Notes under the pieces: generated by a model | What the model saw: the letters and a program-made list of their open reading frames with translations, nothing else | Databases searched by the model: none | What the model was told of the DNA's origin: nothing | Position numbers and translations under genes: made by a program | In this document: in pieces, positions 16,168 to 16,507 of the stretch | How the letters are laid out: each line of letters starts with the position of its first letter | How positions within the stretch are numbered: the first letter of the stretch is position 1 | Assembly: GCA_016867695.1 (NCBI GenBank) | Contig: VGIY01000021.1 | Coordinates: 1-16,507 of the forward strand | DNA length: 16,507 bases | Source of the DNA: Candidatus Eiseniibacteriota bacterium | Lineage (GTDB): Bacteria; Eisenbacteria; RBG-16-71-46; CAIMUX01; WJJG01 | Direction: 5' to 3'

Positions 16168-16507
16168 GCCCCCCCCGAGAAGAAGTCCCTCCCCGCGCTC
16201 TCGCGACGGCCGAGCCGGGGATCCCTCGCGCCCCGCTCACGGCGAGGGCGGCGGGGCGTCGATACCCGCGGTCCGCCCGGCGAGATCGGGGCGGCGCGCG
16301 CCTTCCACGGGTCGTCGGCCGCCCGGCGCCGCGCCCGGCGCCCGGCCATGGTGGATCGGCGCCGGCTCGCTGTCCAGCGCCGCGCCCGAGCGGAACTGCC
16401 GCGCGACGGCTCGGCCGCGGAGCCCGACGTCCACGGAAGGCGACGGAAGGCGGCGGCCCCTGAACGGGGCGGCCACCGAACGGGGTGCGGGCCGTTTCCC
16501 GCCCGCC
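16168..16507. other. Right-end region, no confident gene
   Basis: About 340 bp without a recognisable gene. One minus-strand frame is open from the right edge to a TGA at 16237-16239 and has fairly high third-position GC. Its product is Arg/Pro/Ala-rich with no known motif; it could be the C-terminal tail of a gene outside the window or chance. Short direct repeats occur: ACGGAAGGCG twice in tandem at about 16434-16453, and GAACGGGG twice near 16462 and 16478. Confidence 0.3.

Noticed and set aside
16237..16476. Small minus-strand gene at the right end
   Set aside because: No ribosome site or motif; the frame stays open to the edge. Kept only as an unassigned region.

Overview
The window is very GC-rich DNA (well over 70% G+C by eye) from a bacterium. 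Almost every position carries long spurious open frames, so genes were called on family motifs, start context and third-codon-position GC. No rRNA, tRNA, CRISPR array, transposase or phage gene was seen. Two secreted proteins suggest the FCB/Eisenbacteria-like side of the bacterial tree. One is an endonuclease/exonuclease/phosphatase (EEP) protein with a FlgD/Por-type C-terminal Ig-like domain. The other is a Pmp-like beta-helix protein with a Cys-rich tail ending in a short W-containing motif. This placement is inference. The SOS box is of the CGAAC-N4-GTTCG type best known from Gram-positive bacteria.

Layout, left to right. (1) 1-2537, minus: an SOS cassette of lexA, a small DUF6504-like gene and a Y-family polymerase (dinB, 3' end cut by the window edge). 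A LexA box lies exactly in the 17-bp spacer of the lexA promoter. (2) 2593-3889, plus: a secreted EEP-family nuclease or phosphatase with its own divergent promoter. (3) 4022-6115, minus: an orphan membrane CHASE-PAS histidine kinase. (4) 6351-10691, minus: an apparent operon of a DHH/DHHA1 phosphoesterase, dihydrolipoyl dehydrogenase (lpdA) and one continuous frame joining octanoyltransferase (LipB) to lipoyl synthase (LipA). (5) 11015-13690, plus: glutamine-dependent NAD synthetase (nadE) with a long Ala/Pro-rich interdomain linker, followed by endonuclease V (nfi). (6) 13824-15026, plus: the secreted beta-helix protein. (7) 15037-16167, minus, convergent: a GT4-type glycosyltransferase. (8) 16168-16507: no confident gene.

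How the genes work together. Region 1 is a self-regulated DNA-damage tolerance unit: LexA represses its own promoter and, by operon position, the polymerase and its small partner. In region 4 the lipoyl assembly enzymes (octanoyl transfer, then sulfur insertion) are made as one polypeptide next to LpdA, which reoxidises the lipoyl arm of 2-oxoacid dehydrogenases or the glycine cleavage system. The E2/H-protein targets are not in the window. nadE supplies the NAD+ that LpdA uses, and nfi repairs deaminated (inosine-containing) DNA. The strongest points for a second look are the LipB-LipA fusion with its repeat-bearing insert, the Asp-for-Glu change in the catalytic SxDE motif of the polymerase, and the compact lexA-DUF6504-dinB cassette.
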